A program made the position numbers and the translations under genes. Below the pieces are notes generated by a model. It worked only from the letters and a program-made list of their open reading frames with translations, made no database searches and had not been told where the DNA came from. Below, piece by piece: positions 15,167-23,881 of a stretch of 64,000 nt of DNA; position 1 is the stretch's first letter; each line of letters starts with the position of its first letter. The DNA comes from Candidatus Saccharimonadota bacterium (GTDB lineage: Bacteria; Patescibacteriota; Saccharimonadia; Saccharimonadales; UBA4665), in the NCBI GenBank assembly GCA_024635495.1, contig JAGXIT010000004.1:248001-312000 (forward strand), read 5' to 3'.

Positions 15167-16693
15167 TTACTTCTTCGTCTTACTAGATTTTTTCTTTGGT
15201 AGGCTTGGATTCATGAATGGTGGAAGGAATCGACGCTTCTTTTTACCACCTAGGGGTCCGTCTTCTCCTTCTGGATCGTGGAAGAAATCATTGCGGCTAT
15301 ATTGGTCATACGTTATCATCAAGGCCTTAGACTCGAGAGCACGCATTGTCTCAAGCGAGACTGCAACAAGGATGAGCACGCTCGTACCACCTATGGCGAT
15401 ATTACCACCAAAATACAACTGTCCGACTATAGGCATGACTGCAAGCAACCCTAGGCTCAACGCACCGAACAGAGTAAGCTTATTGACCGTCTTAGCTAGA
15501 TAACGTTCGGTTTGGTTTCCTGATCGGACTCCTTCTATGAAGCCTCCCTGTTTTTGTAGGTTCTCTGATATTTCCTGGGTATTAAAGGTGATGCTTGTAT
15601 AGAAGAAAGTAAAGAGGAAAACGAGCGCGAAATAAGTCATCATATAGATATATGAATGCCAGTCACTAGCGATGAATGTCGACGAGGTTGGCGATTGGAA
15701 CCAAGTGACGAGCTGTTGGCCAAATTGCTGCCATTGTGGGCTGCCACTCGAACTAAGTAGTGATCCAACGAAACTAGGTACGCTTAAGAATGCTACTGCA
15801 AAGATAATTGGGATCACACCTGCGGTAATCAACTTGACCGGCAACATCGTAGTAACGCCACCGTAAGCTCGATTGCCTTGAATTCTTTTGGCGTAATTGA
15901 CTGTCAACTGCCTTCTAGCCTCATTCAACATTACGACCGCCCACGTCACCAGCAGTACCATAGCTATGACCGCTAAAGAGATCCAAAAGGCTTGTTCGTT
16001 AATCGGTAACTCACGGCCAAATAGCTGCCATTTGTCGCCAGTGCCAAATACACTTGAAGATAGCTGGCCGATCAACCCCGGCAGACTGCTAACTATACCT
16101 ACGGTGATTAATAGGCTGATACCGTTACCGACTGATTTCTCGGTGATTTGCTCACCCATCCACATAAGGAGCATTGAGCCGCCCGTAAGAGCTGCTACCA
16201 TCAACACCCACTGTCCTATGGAGCTCGTTGCGGTAATATCGCCAATACCGCCAATCTGTTGAGCATACTGTCTGATAAGATAAATCGCGCCAACTGATTG
16301 GATGATAGCGAGAGGGAATGTAAGTAAACGCGTGTACTGATTGATCTTCTTCTGGCCGGATTCGCCGTCTTTTCGAAGCTGCTCGAGTTTCGGAATAGCC
16401 TTCGTAAGAAGTTGCATGATAATGCTGGCATTAATGTATGGACCAAGACCCACAATCATGATTGAGAAGTTCGCGAGTGCGCCACCACTTAAAATGTTAA
16501 TAAAACTCAGCAACTCAGGTGTTGAATCTGAGGAGAAAAGATTCTTCAGAACTTGTTGTAGGGTCTCAGGATCGGCAAGAGGCACAGGAATATGCGCCAA
16601 AATACGGAAAATAACGATAATAATCAAAACACCGAAAATGCGTTTCCGCATATCGGCCTCTTTGAATGATGCAGCAATAACTTTCCAGTTCAC
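15167..16693 (-). CDS. secY: Preprotein translocase subunit SecY
   Basis: SecY (508 residues) is the ten-helix pore of the Sec translocon in the cytoplasmic membrane. Clear features are VIIVIFRILAHIPVP in the first transmembrane helix, the plug-side GGALANFSIMIVGLGPYINASI region and the cytoplasmic loop GFIEGVRSGNQTERYL. It is longer than the usual 430 residues because of loop insertions and a basic C-terminal tail (KKKRRFLPPFMN and PKKKSSKTKK). The start is GTG, with AAGGGT about 10 bases upstream and a good promoter before that. A terminator isolates it from rplO. Confidence 0.97.
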   Translation of the reverse strand: MNWKVIAASFKEADMRKRIFGVLIIIVIFRILAHIPVPLADPETLQQVLKNLFSSDSTPELLSFINILSGGALANFSIMIVGLGPYINASIIMQLLTKAIPKLEQLRKDGESGQKKINQYTRLLTFPLAIIQSVGAIYLIRQYAQQIGGIGDITATSSIGQWVLMVAALTGGSMLLMWMGEQITEKSVGNGISLLITVGIVSSLPGLIGQLSSSVFGTGDKWQLFGRELPINEQAFWISLAVIAMVLLVTWAVVMLNEARRQLTVNYAKRIQGNRAYGGVTTMLPVKLITAGVIPIIFAVAFLSVPSFVGSLLSSSGSPQWQQFGQQLVTWFQSPTSSTFIASDWHSYIYMMTYFALVFLFTFFYTSITFNTQEISENLQKQGGFIEGVRSGNQTERYLAKTVNKLTLFGALSLGLLAVMPIVGQLYFGGNIAIGGTSVLILVAVSLETMRALESKALMITYDQYSRNDFFHDPEGEDGPLGGKKKRRFLPPFMNPSLPKKKSSKTKK

Positions 16694-16728
16694 TTTTGTA
16701 TCTACCCTTTTCTAAACAATCTCTAGAG

Positions 16729-16757
16729 AGTATACAGGGAAAGAAGGCATTTGGCAA
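16729..16757 (-). promoter_or_regulatory. Promoter of secY
   Basis: TTGCCA (16752-16757), 17 bases and TATACT (16729-16734) on the minus strand, about 30 bases upstream of the GTG start. secY is therefore uncoupled from the ribosomal genes before it. Confidence 0.82.
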
Positions 16758-16787
16758 AGACCAGAGATTGTTTTGTTTAAGCTAGCA

Positions 16788-16814
16788 AAATGACCACCCC
16801 TTAGAGTGGTCATT
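16788..16814 (-). terminator. Intrinsic terminator after rplO
   Basis: AATGACCAC (16788-16797 region) pairs with GTGGTCATT (ending 16814), with an 8-base loop. On the minus strand it ends CATTTTG. It closes the S10-spc block before secY. Confidence 0.75.
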
Positions 16815-16840
16815 CATATATAGTAAGCTGCCTACTATGC

Positions 16841-17311
16841 TTATTTTTCTTCTTTTTTGGAAGTCTTTGGACGCATTTGTTGAGGAATTTGCGTAAAAGA
16901 GCCACCGGCTGTTTGCACAGCTTCGAGCGCTTTCAAGCTTGTACCCTGCAGTTGCACGTTCACGGCTTTGCTCACTTCGCCACGATACAAGAGCTTTACT
17001 CGAACGAAGGGGCTTGAAGTAAGTCCTTTTTCTGCAAGCTTATTGTTGTCAACTGACGCACCAACTTCTGCAAGTTGATCAGTATAGACATTTTCGGCCT
17101 TGACTGCGAAGCTACGAAAGCCCCGTAGTTTTGGTAAACGTTGCATAAGTGGGTTCTGACCACCTTCAAATCCCGGTCGTTTACTAAAGCCAGTTCGGGA
17201 GCCTTGGCCTTTCGTGCCACGACCTGCCGTTTTACCTTGTCCGGCAGCGATGCCACGACCAACACGTCGACCTGATTTCTTCTTGATGGAAGTGAGATCA
17301 TGATATTTCAT
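16841..17311 (-). CDS. rplO: 50S ribosomal protein L15 (uL15)
   Basis: L15 (156 residues) joins late steps of 50S assembly. The glycine/arginine-rich N-terminus is typical (KKSGRRVGRGIAAGQGKTAG followed by RGTKGQGSR), then GFEGGQNPLMQRLPKLRGF. It starts 2 bases after rpsE. The usual rpmD (L30) gene between rpsE and rplO is missing. A terminator follows. Confidence 0.98.
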   Translation of the reverse strand: MKYHDLTSIKKKSGRRVGRGIAAGQGKTAGRGTKGQGSRTGFSKRPGFEGGQNPLMQRLPKLRGFRSFAVKAENVYTDQLAEVGASVDNNKLAEKGLTSSPFVRVKLLYRGEVSKAVNVQLQGTSLKALEAVQTAGGSFTQIPQQMRPKTSKKEEK

Positions 17312-17313
17312 GG

Positions 17314-17931
17314 TTACTTCTCCTCTTTCTTAGTCGACTTCTTTGCTGCTTTTGTTTCAGCTGCATGTCTTGTGGTGATCCAATTCTTGCTCTCAACAAG
17401 ACTGTTGAGTGCTTCAATAGTTGCATAGGCAACGTTTGTCTTGTTCGAAGAACCAAGTGATTTACTGAGCGCATTGCTCACACCACCGACTTCAAGGATT
17501 GTGCGGACAACACCACCGGCAATAAGACCAGTACCTGGCGCCGCTGGCATAATCAATATGCGCGCACCACTGACTTTTGCATCAACTTCGTGAGGTAAGG
17601 TACCCTTGTAGAGTACAACCTTGATGAAGTGCTTCTTTGCAGTTTCAGTCGCTTTGTTGACTGCTGCAGTCACATCAGCACCCTTAGCAGTACCAATGCC
17701 GACTTTACCCTTACGGTCGCCAACGACGACGAGCGCACGGAAACGGAAACGGCGACCGCCTTTTACGACACGGGCGACTCGGTCAATACTGAGAACTCTT
17801 TCATCAAATTGCTTTTCCTCAGGTGGAACCTGTCCTCGACCACGTGGTGGTCGTGATTCGCGACGTGGAGCTCGCGCTGGAGCAGCCGCATTGTTGGTAG
17901 CTGGTGTGCCTGTAGTTTGTGCTTCAGCCAT
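17314..17931 (-). CDS. rpsE: 30S ribosomal protein S5 (uS5)
   Basis: S5 (205 residues) acts in translational accuracy and mRNA unwinding at the 30S entry site. The dsRNA-binding-like domain is seen at RVARVVKGGRRFRFRALVVVGD with GKVGIGTAKGADV after it, and the second domain at PAAPGTGLIAGGVVRTILE. An N-terminal extension of about 45 residues is rich in Ala, Pro and Arg. I chose the ATG at 17931 because it follows the rplR stop; an in-frame upstream start would overlap rplR. Confidence 0.97.
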   Translation of the reverse strand: MAEAQTTGTPATNNAAAPARAPRRESRPPRGRGQVPPEEKQFDERVLSIDRVARVVKGGRRFRFRALVVVGDRKGKVGIGTAKGADVTAAVNKATETAKKHFIKVVLYKGTLPHEVDAKVSGARILIMPAAPGTGLIAGGVVRTILEVGGVSNALSKSLGSSNKTNVAYATIEALNSLVESKNWITTRHAAETKAAKKSTKKEEK

Positions 17932-17932
17932 A

Positions 17933-18289
17933 TTAGAACTCCAATCCCTTCTCTCGTGCCGCTTCGGCAAGAGCTTTTACGCGACCGTGGTATTTGCGAC
18001 CACCTCGGTCGAATACAACGGCTTTAATCTTTGCAGTCTTTGCTTTGCTAGCGATTTGCTCGCCAACCCAAATTGCTTTTTCGGTCAAATTGCCCTTGGC
18101 ATCTTTTGAGCCAACGGTTGTGACAGCGACAAGTGTCTTGTGCTCATCATCATTAACAATCTGTGCGCTAACGTTGAGATTGCTGATGTAGATGCTCAGG
18201 CGAGGACGCTCGGCGGTGCCAGCAACTGTTGCGCGAATTCGATTCTTGCGCTGAAGACGGTTTTTGCGCTTTTGTGCGAGATCACTCAT
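17933..18289 (-). CDS. rplR: 50S ribosomal protein L18 (uL18)
   Basis: L18 (118 residues) binds 5S rRNA and the central protuberance. Features are RKNRIRATVAGTAERPRLSI, IVNDDEHKTLVAVTTVGSK and the C-terminal FDRGGRKYHGRVKALAEAARE. The ATG at 18289 lies right after the rplF stop; an earlier in-frame ATG would overlap rplF and lies before the conserved start. Confidence 0.97.
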   Translation of the reverse strand: MSDLAQKRKNRLQRKNRIRATVAGTAERPRLSIYISNLNVSAQIVNDDEHKTLVAVTTVGSKDAKGNLTEKAIWVGEQIASKAKTAKIKAVVFDRGGRKYHGRVKALAEAAREKGLEF

Positions 18290-18290
18290 C

Positions 18291-18830
18291 CTATTTGTCC
18301 TTTCCTGACTTACCAGACTTGCGCAAAATGCGTTCGCCTGCATATTTAATACCTTTGCCCTTGTATGGTTCGGGCTTCTTGAGGGAACGAATTTCTGCTG
18401 CTACCTGGCCAACTTGTTGCTTGTCTATACCACTGACAGTCATATTGTTTTGTTCAACCAAAACCTGTACACCTTGAGGTACTTTGTACATAACATCGTG
18501 GCTAAAGCCAAGATTTAGTTTCAGGTCAGTGCCTTGTGCCGCGACACGATAGCCAACACCATTTAGCTCGAGCTTCTTGCTGTAACCTTCAGTGACACCG
18601 ACTACCATATTATTGATAAGTGCACGAATTAATCCGTGTTTCGCACGAACCTTTGGTTCGTCGTTTGCACGAGAAACGACAATCTGGCCGTCCACTTGTG
18701 CGACGGTAATGCCATCTAGTTGTGGTGTACTCAGCTCACCTTTAGACCCCGCAACCTTGATGGTGCTTGGGTCGAGAGTGATTGTCACACCGCTCGGGAT
18801 AGCGATTGGTAGTTTTCCAACTCGACTCAT
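18291..18830 (-). CDS. rplF: 50S ribosomal protein L6 (uL6)
   Basis: L6 (179 residues) lies near the sarcin-ricin loop and factor-binding site. It starts MSRVGKLPIAIPSGVTITLD. The second domain carries GVGYRVAAQGTDLKLNLGFSH, and the C-terminus has KKPEPYKGKGIKYAGERILRK, the diagnostic L6 signature. The gene order rpsH-rplF-rplR is standard. Confidence 0.98.
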   Translation of the reverse strand: MSRVGKLPIAIPSGVTITLDPSTIKVAGSKGELSTPQLDGITVAQVDGQIVVSRANDEPKVRAKHGLIRALINNMVVGVTEGYSKKLELNGVGYRVAAQGTDLKLNLGFSHDVMYKVPQGVQVLVEQNNMTVSGIDKQQVGQVAAEIRSLKKPEPYKGKGIKYAGERILRKSGKSGKDK

Positions 18831-18850
18831 ACTAGTACCTTTCTTATTCC

Positions 18851-19252
18851 TTAATAAACCTTACAAATTAATTCGCCGCCAAGACCTTTTGTCTTAGCTT
18901 CAACGCCAGTCATCAAGCCCTTGGAAGTACTGACGATGAGGATACCACGACCGTGTTTGACCGTAGGAATTTCGCGTGCATTTGCATACGCACGACGCCC
19001 CGGCTTGCTAAGTCGCTTGATCTCTGTAATTCGGGAGTTCTCACCTTCTGAAGTGATAGTGATGTGCAGCTGTTTGCCGACGCTTAAGTCTGTCGTGCTG
19101 ACGTCCTTCAAGAAACCATTATTTCGTAGGCTTCTAGCAACACTTTCTTTAATCTTACTGTGTGGCAAGCTAATCTCGTGTTTACCGACTGCAATTGCAT
19201 TGCGGATACGGGTAAGCATATCTGCGATTGGATCTGTTGTAGTGACGCTCAT
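18851..19252 (-). CDS. rpsH: 30S ribosomal protein S8 (uS8)
   Basis: S8 (133 residues) binds the central domain of 16S rRNA; in E. coli it also represses the spc operon. The start TDPIADMLTRIRNAIAVGK and the C-terminal STSKGLMTGVEAKTKGLGGEL are characteristic. It begins 1 base after rpsN and is separated from rplF by 20 bases. Confidence 0.98.
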   Translation of the reverse strand: MSVTTTDPIADMLTRIRNAIAVGKHEISLPHSKIKESVARSLRNNGFLKDVSTTDLSVGKQLHITITSEGENSRITEIKRLSKPGRRAYANAREIPTVKHGRGILIVSTSKGLMTGVEAKTKGLGGELICKVY

Positions 19253-19253
19253 A

Positions 19254-19523
19254 TTACCAGCTCGCTTTCGTTACACCAGGGATTTCACCCTTGCTTGCGT
19301 GTTCCCTGAAGGAAATACGGCTCAGACCAAACTGACGCATGTAGCCACGTGGACGACCTGTCTCAACACAGCGATTTTTGCGGCGGGTTGGTGAGCTGTT
19401 GCGTGGAAGCTTCGCGAGTCCATCAAAGTCACCTAATTCTTTTAGCTCAGCTCGCTTTGCAGCGTACTGATCAATCATTTTGGCTCGTTTTGCGTCACGA
19501 GCAAGCATAGATTTCTTGGCCAT
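19254..19523 (-). CDS. rpsN: 30S ribosomal protein S14 (uS14), zinc-independent long form
   Basis: S14 (89 residues) completes the 30S head. This is the long form without the CxxC-x12-CxxC zinc ribbon: only one Cys occurs ([20 protein letters not shown]). The conserved C-terminus [19 protein letters not shown] is intact. It overlaps rplE by one base. The zinc-free form agrees with L36 and L33 in this window. Confidence 0.97.
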   Translation of the reverse strand: MAKKSMLARDAKRAKMIDQYAAKRAELKELGDFDGLAKLPRNSSPTRRKNRCVETGRPRGYMRQFGLSRISFREHASKGEIPGVTKASW

Positions 19524-20131
19524 TACTTGTTCTCCTTCTCGAACGGCATTCCGAACTTAATTAATAATGCTTTGCTATGTTCGCGCTCTGCGGCTTTAAT
19601 CACAAAGACAGCTTGCATACCATGTGCGGTTGTCGTTTCTTCAAATGTTAATTCTGGAAATACTGATTGGTCGGTTAGACCAATAGAGAAGTTACCAGAT
19701 TTGTCAAAGGCCTTGTTGCTGACGCCGTGAAAGTCACGGAGGCGAGGCAAGACAATGTTAATCAAACGGTCCATGAATTCGTACATACGTTCACCACGGA
19801 GGGTCAACTTGAGTCCAATCATGTTTCCGTCACGAAGTTTAAAGCCAGCAATAGATTTCTTGGCTACCGTTTCAACTGGTTCTTGGCCAGTAATCTTACG
19901 GAGAGTATTCTTGGCAGTTTCTATGACTTTTTTGTCATCCTTCGCACGACCCAATCCGACGTTTATGACGATCTTCTCGAGGCGTGGTACCTGGTGTGGA
20001 TTAGTTAGCTTCAGTTCCTTCTGGAGCTCAGCGGCATAGGTATCTTTGTAGAGAGCCTTCAGGCGTGAGACATAAGCGATAGACTTCTCAGTCTTCTTGA
20101 CAGCCGGTTTCTTTGTAGTTGTTTCAGCCAT
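19523..20131 (-). CDS. rplE: 50S ribosomal protein L5 (uL5)
   Basis: L5 (202 residues) binds 5S rRNA and contacts P-site tRNA. Family motifs are [40 protein letters not shown] and RDFHGVS. A lysine/threonine-rich N-terminal extension of about 20 residues precedes the fold. It overlaps rplX and rpsN by one base each. Confidence 0.97.
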   Translation of the reverse strand: MAETTTKKPAVKKTEKSIAYVSRLKALYKDTYAAELQKELKLTNPHQVPRLEKIVINVGLGRAKDDKKVIETAKNTLRKITGQEPVETVAKKSIAGFKLRDGNMIGLKLTLRGERMYEFMDRLINIVLPRLRDFHGVSNKAFDKSGNFSIGLTDQSVFPELTFEETTTAHGMQAVFVIKAAEREHSKALLIKFGMPFEKENK

Positions 20132-20460
20132 TACTTGATCTCCTTTCCTGATGCTTTAAATACACGAGTTTTATTGCCATCCTTGTCGATCTTGTATCCG
20201 ATACGGCTTGGCTTCTTGGCGGTTGTATCAACGATAGCAACCTTGCTAACCCAAATTGGTTTCGTAATCTCTAGGATGCCACCTTGTGGGTGAGCGTTGT
20301 TTGGCTTCTGGTGTTTCTTGACAATGTTGATACCTTCTACGGTAACTTTGTTTTCACTTGGATGAGTTGCAACGATCTTGCCTTGCTTACCTTTGTACTT
20401 ACCAGCGAGAACCTGTACGAGGTCTCCCTTTTTGAGTCTAATCTTGAATATTTTGTTCAT
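20131..20460 (-). CDS. rplX: 50S ribosomal protein L24 (uL24)
   Basis: L24 (109 residues) starts 50S assembly and sits at the tunnel exit. The KOW motif [20 protein letters not shown] is near the N-terminus, followed by [20 protein letters not shown]. The gene is one base after rplN and overlaps rplE by one base. Confidence 0.97.
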   Translation of the reverse strand: MNKIFKIRLKKGDLVQVLAGKYKGKQGKIVATHPSENKVTVEGINIVKKHQKPNNAHPQGGILEITKPIWVSKVAIVDTTAKKPSRIGYKIDKDGNKTRVFKASGKEIK

Positions 20461-20461
20461 A

Positions 20462-20830
20462 CTAGAGTACCTCCGGAGCTAAGCTAACGATTTTGGCATA
20501 GCCCAAATCACGCAATTCACGTGGAACTGGGCCAAAAATACGAGTACCCTTTGGTTGCTTGTCGTCACCAATGATAACTGCTGCATTGTCGTCAAACTTG
20601 ATAGTTGAGCCATCTTTACGAGTGATTTCCTTGCGTGTACGAACAACAACTGCACGTACGACAGTCTTTCGCTTAACAGTGCCCGTAGGACTTGCAGCCT
20701 TCACGGTTGCGGTGATAATATCGCCAACTCGTGCGTAGCGTCGACGTGTTCCGCCAAGTACGCGGATACAGAGGATTTCTTTAGCGCCGCTGTTATCACA
20801 AACGCCGAGACGTGTTTCTTGTTGTATCAT
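20462..20830 (-). CDS. rplN: 50S ribosomal protein L14 (uL14)
   Basis: L14 (122 residues) forms an intersubunit bridge and is the docking site of RsfS. It starts [20 protein letters not shown] and holds [20 protein letters not shown]. The length is exactly the family norm. It overlaps rpsQ by one base. Confidence 0.98.
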   Translation of the reverse strand: MIQQETRLGVCDNSGAKEILCIRVLGGTRRRYARVGDIITATVKAASPTGTVKRKTVVRAVVVRTRKEITRKDGSTIKFDDNAAVIIGDDKQPKGTRIFGPVPRELRDLGYAKIVSLAPEVL

Positions 20831-21138
20831 TACGCCTTCTCCTCTGTCTTTTCGGTCTTCTTGGCGATTATCTCAGGCTCTGCTTCGACATGTGCAACAC
20901 CACCGTGCTCAAGAATCGATGCAAGTTTGAAGCTTTTGCGCTTACTGATTGGACGGGTTTCGATGATCACAACCTTATCGCCAACTTGGGCTTCGTTGTT
21001 CTCATCATGCGCCATGAACTTTGTATTAGTTGTGTACTGCTTACGATACAGTGGGTGTGTCTTTCGCTCACGAACGGTTACGACAATAGTCTTGTCGGTC
21101 TTGTTGCTGCTGACGACACCAGTGATTGATTTCGCCAT
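20830..21138 (-). CDS. rpsQ: 30S ribosomal protein S17 (uS17)
   Basis: S17 (102 residues) is a primary 16S rRNA binder with an OB fold. Features are [36 protein letters not shown] and the loop [18 protein letters not shown]. It has a Glu/Lys-rich C-terminal extension. It starts one base after rpmC. Confidence 0.97.
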   Translation of the reverse strand: MAKSITGVVSSNKTDKTIVVTVRERKTHPLYRKQYTTNTKFMAHDENNEAQVGDKVVIIETRPISKRKSFKLASILEHGGVAHVEAEPEIIAKKTEKTEEKA

Positions 21139-21139
21139 C

Positions 21140-21340
21140 TTACTTGGCCTCCTTAACTAGTTGTTCGCTTAAAACCGTCAGCATACGAGCGAGATCTTTA
21201 CGCTTATTGCGTACCGACCGGACATTCTGGTTGTCACCCATATAAATATGGCGACGAAGTTCGGCAATCTCATCTTTAAGCTTCACGGTTTCTTTCGTCA
21301 ATTCTTCGGTGCTAAATTTACGAATATCTGCAAGTTTCAT
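21140..21340 (-). CDS. rpmC: 50S ribosomal protein L29 (uL29)
   Basis: L29 (66 residues) sits next to L23 at the tunnel exit and forms part of the docking site for trigger factor and SRP. It starts MKLADIRKFSTEELTKETVK and has the two-helix coiled-coil layout with RSVRNKRKDLARMLTVL. It is adjacent to rplP with no gap. Confidence 0.97.
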   Translation of the reverse strand: MKLADIRKFSTEELTKETVKLKDEIAELRRHIYMGDNQNVRSVRNKRKDLARMLTVLSEQLVKEAK

Positions 21341-21754
21341 CTATGCACCCTCCTTCACCAGGAACTTTGTCTTAATTGGAAGTTTGTGTGCAGCGAGACG
21401 CATAGCCTCTCGTGCAACCTCTTCGCTTACGCCCTGCATTTCAAATAGAATTGTGCCAGGACGTACTTTTGCTACGAAAAATTCTGGGTTACCCTTGCCA
21501 CTACCCATCTTAACGTCGAGTGGTTTACGAGTAACTGGCGTATGAGGAAATATTCGAATCCAGATTTTACCACCACGCTTGATGTAGCGAGTCATCGCTT
21601 GTCGAGCTGCCTCGATTTGGCGGCTGGTGATTCTTTCACGACCTTGAGCCTGCAACGCAAACTCACCATAAGCAATGTAATTACCGGATGTCGCAACACC
21701 TCGGATTTTGCCCTTACGGACCTTTCGGAATTTGGTTCTCTTTGGAAGCAACAT
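21341..21754 (-). CDS. rplP: 50S ribosomal protein L16 (uL16)
   Basis: L16 (137 residues) helps position A-site tRNA. It starts [19 protein letters not shown] and holds [20 protein letters not shown] and [20 protein letters not shown]. The ATG at 21754 begins the conserved sequence and follows the rpsC stop by 1 base; upstream in-frame starts would overlap rpsC. Confidence 0.98.
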   Translation of the reverse strand: MLLPKRTKFRKVRKGKIRGVATSGNYIAYGEFALQAQGRERITSRQIEAARQAMTRYIKRGGKIWIRIFPHTPVTRKPLDVKMGSGKGNPEFFVAKVRPGTILFEMQGVSEEVAREAMRLAAHKLPIKTKFLVKEGA

Positions 21755-21755
21755 C

Positions 21756-22382
21756 TTAGTTATCTCCCTTGTAGATCCATACCTTAACGCCAATAACACC
21801 TGCAATTGTCTGAGCGCGAACACCCGCATAGTCAATGTTTGCACGTATTGTGTGCAACGGAACTGAGCCTTGAGCTTCTTTTTCGCGTCGGCTCATTTCT
21901 GCACCGTTCAAACGGCCAGCGACTTCGATACGAATGCCTTTTGCACCGGCACGCATCGTGGCACCTGCAGCGCTTTTAACGGCACGTCGGAAGCTCATTC
22001 GTCGCTCAAGCTGATACGCAATGTTTTCTGCAACGAGCTTAGCGTAGAGGTCGGGCTTCTTGACTTCTTCAATGTTTACACGAGTAGCGATACCAAAAAT
22101 CTTTTCGATTGCAGCCTTGAGCTCTTGTGCGCCTTGACCACCGCGACCGATAACTACACCTGCTTTTGCAGTTGCAATCGTAACAGTAACGAGGTTGGTT
22201 GAACGTTCTATATCTACTTTATTGATAGCACCACGCGAGCCAAACTTATCTTGTATAAGCTTACGAACCTTAAGGTCCTGGCCTAAGTAGGTGGCGTAAT
22301 CACGCTTACCTACAAACCACTTGCTTCGCCAATCCTTGTTGACTTGCAGGCGCATGCTGATGGGATTTACTTTTTGGCCCAT
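21756..22382 (-). CDS. rpsC: 30S ribosomal protein S3 (uS3)
   Basis: S3 (208 residues) lines the mRNA entry channel. It starts [20 protein letters not shown], has the KH domain loop [19 protein letters not shown] and the C-terminal domain [20 protein letters not shown]. It overlaps rplV by one base. Confidence 0.98.
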   Translation of the reverse strand: MGQKVNPISMRLQVNKDWRSKWFVGKRDYATYLGQDLKVRKLIQDKFGSRGAINKVDIERSTNLVTVTIATAKAGVVIGRGGQGAQELKAAIEKIFGIATRVNIEEVKKPDLYAKLVAENIAYQLERRMSFRRAVKSAAGATMRAGAKGIRIEVAGRLNGAEMSRREKEAQGSVPLHTIRANIDYAGVRAQTIAGVIGVKVWIYKGDN

Positions 22383-22771
22383 TACTTGCCCTCCTTCTTT
22401 TCTACAGCCTTAGTGGTAGCTGGTTTCTTTGCAGGGCGCTGCTCGCCGTCGACGAGTACGCGAATATGACTGCTGCGCTTCATGAATGGCAAGGCGCGGC
22501 CCATTGCAGCCGGACGGAAACGCTTCATACGAGGACCGTGGTTGACTGTAATCTCGGTGATACGAAGTGTCTCAGGCTTGTAATTGTGGTTGTGAGCGGC
22601 ATTTGCCTGTGCACTCTTGATAGTCTTAATGACTGGCAGCGCGGCATGACGTGGGGTATGTTCAAGTATGACAATCGCGTCAGCAACCGTGTGGCCACGG
22701 ACGAGCGATGCAACTGCGGCCACCTTGCGGGGGCTCATGCGGACACCTTTTGATTCTGCTTTAACTGACAT
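22382..22771 (-). CDS. rplV: 50S ribosomal protein L22 (uL22)
   Basis: L22 (129 residues) reaches into the exit tunnel with a long beta-hairpin. The start VRMSPRKVAAVASLVRGHTV and the hairpin region ITVNHGPRMKRFRPAAMGRA are typical. A basic C-terminal tail (KKPATTKAVEKKEGK) extends it. It lies 3 bases after rpsS. Confidence 0.97.
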   Translation of the reverse strand: MSVKAESKGVRMSPRKVAAVASLVRGHTVADAIVILEHTPRHAALPVIKTIKSAQANAAHNHNYKPETLRITEITVNHGPRMKRFRPAAMGRALPFMKRSSHIRVLVDGEQRPAKKPATTKAVEKKEGK

Positions 22772-22774
22772 ATC

Positions 22775-23047
22775 CTATTTCCCCTTCGCCAGTTTACCGC
22801 CGTGGCTACGGAATTTACGTGTTGGGCTGAATTCACCAAGCTTGTGGCCAACCATGTTTTCAGTCACAAAGACTGGAACATGTACTTTGCCGTTGTGTAC
22901 GGCGAAAGTCTTACCAACAAAGTCAGGTGCAATCGTGCTAGCACGTGCCCAAGTTTTGATAATTGTGCGATCCTCTGAGCCAAGCGCCGCGACTTTCTTC
23001 GCGAGCTTCGGATCTATAAATGGCCCTTTTTTCAGTGAACGACTCAT
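22775..23047 (-). CDS. rpsS: 30S ribosomal protein S19 (uS19)
   Basis: S19 (90 residues) forms the 30S head with S13. It starts [19 protein letters not shown] and has the motif [19 protein letters not shown]. The length is normal. It follows rplB by 3 bases. Confidence 0.98.
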   Translation of the reverse strand: MSRSLKKGPFIDPKLAKKVAALGSEDRTIIKTWARASTIAPDFVGKTFAVHNGKVHVPVFVTENMVGHKLGEFSPTRKFRSHGGKLAKGK

Positions 23048-23050
23048 AGT

Positions 23051-23881
23051 TTATTTCCTCTTGGCCGAGTGACGGCTTCTTACGATCATATTATTAGTAG
23101 ACTTACGGCGACGAGTCTTGTATCCCAAGGTCTTTTGACCCCAAGGTGTACGAGGCGCTTTCGCCATACGGTGACGACCACCATCTCCACCACCGTGTGG
23201 GTGATCAACTGCGTTCATCACGACACCACGAACTGAAGGACGCTTACCAAGGTGACGATTACGACCAGCTTTACCAATCTTGATGTTCTGGTGCTGTTCG
23301 TTACCTACAGTACCGATAGTGGCAGTACAAGTCAGGTTAATCTTGCGGACTTCGTTGCTTGGTAGCTTCAAAAATGCATAATCGCCTTCTTTTGCCATAA
23401 GTTGAGCGCCGTTACCAGCACTACGAACCATCTGTGCTCCTCGGCCAGGCTTGATTTCAATACCATGGACGGTTGCTCCGACTGGAATATTCTTAAGGGG
23501 CAAACGGTTGCCACTCTCGATTGGTGCTTCTTCGTGACCAGCTATTTTCTGGCCAACGTGCATACCGACAGCTGCAAGTATGTAGTGATACGTACCCTTA
23601 GTGTCTTTGACACGAGCGATACGAGCTGAGCGGTTTGGATCGTACTCAATGTGCTCAATAGTACCTTCGCCCTGGAAGTTAAAGTTCATAATACGGTAGT
23701 GCCTACGAGCACCACCACCCTGGTGACGAGTCGTGATCCGACCCTGGTTGTTCCGACCATTACCGCGACGCTTCGTAACAAGCAATGAACGCACTGGGTG
23801 CTTGGTTGTCACCGCGTCAAAGTCTTGGCTGCTCATACCGCGTCGGCCAGGAGTAGTTGGGTTGTATTGCTTAATAGCCAT
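23051..23881 (-). CDS. rplB: 50S ribosomal protein L2 (uL2)
   Basis: L2 (276 residues) is required for subunit association and supports the peptidyl transferase centre. It starts MAIKQYNPTTPGRRGMSSQD and contains the C-terminal signature VMNAVDHPHGGGDGGRH with the conserved histidine, then WGQKTLGYKTRRRK. It overlaps rplW by one base. Confidence 0.98.
   Translation of the reverse strand: MAIKQYNPTTPGRRGMSSQDFDAVTTKHPVRSLLVTKRRGNGRNNQGRITTRHQGGGARRHYRIMNFNFQGEGTIEHIEYDPNRSARIARVKDTKGTYHYILAAVGMHVGQKIAGHEEAPIESGNRLPLKNIPVGATVHGIEIKPGRGAQMVRSAGNGAQLMAKEGDYAFLKLPSNEVRKINLTCTATIGTVGNEQHQNIKIGKAGRNRHLGKRPSVRGVVMNAVDHPHGGGDGGRHRMAKAPRTPWGQKTLGYKTRRRKSTNNMIVRSRHSAKRK

Noticed and set aside
17933-18343. 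Longer N-termini for rplR, and likewise for rpsE, rplP, rplW, rpsJ, rpsL, gatD and nusA.
   Set aside because: The added residues are not part of the families and most would overlap the preceding gene; the chosen ATGs start the conserved sequence and usually follow the preceding stop within a few bases.
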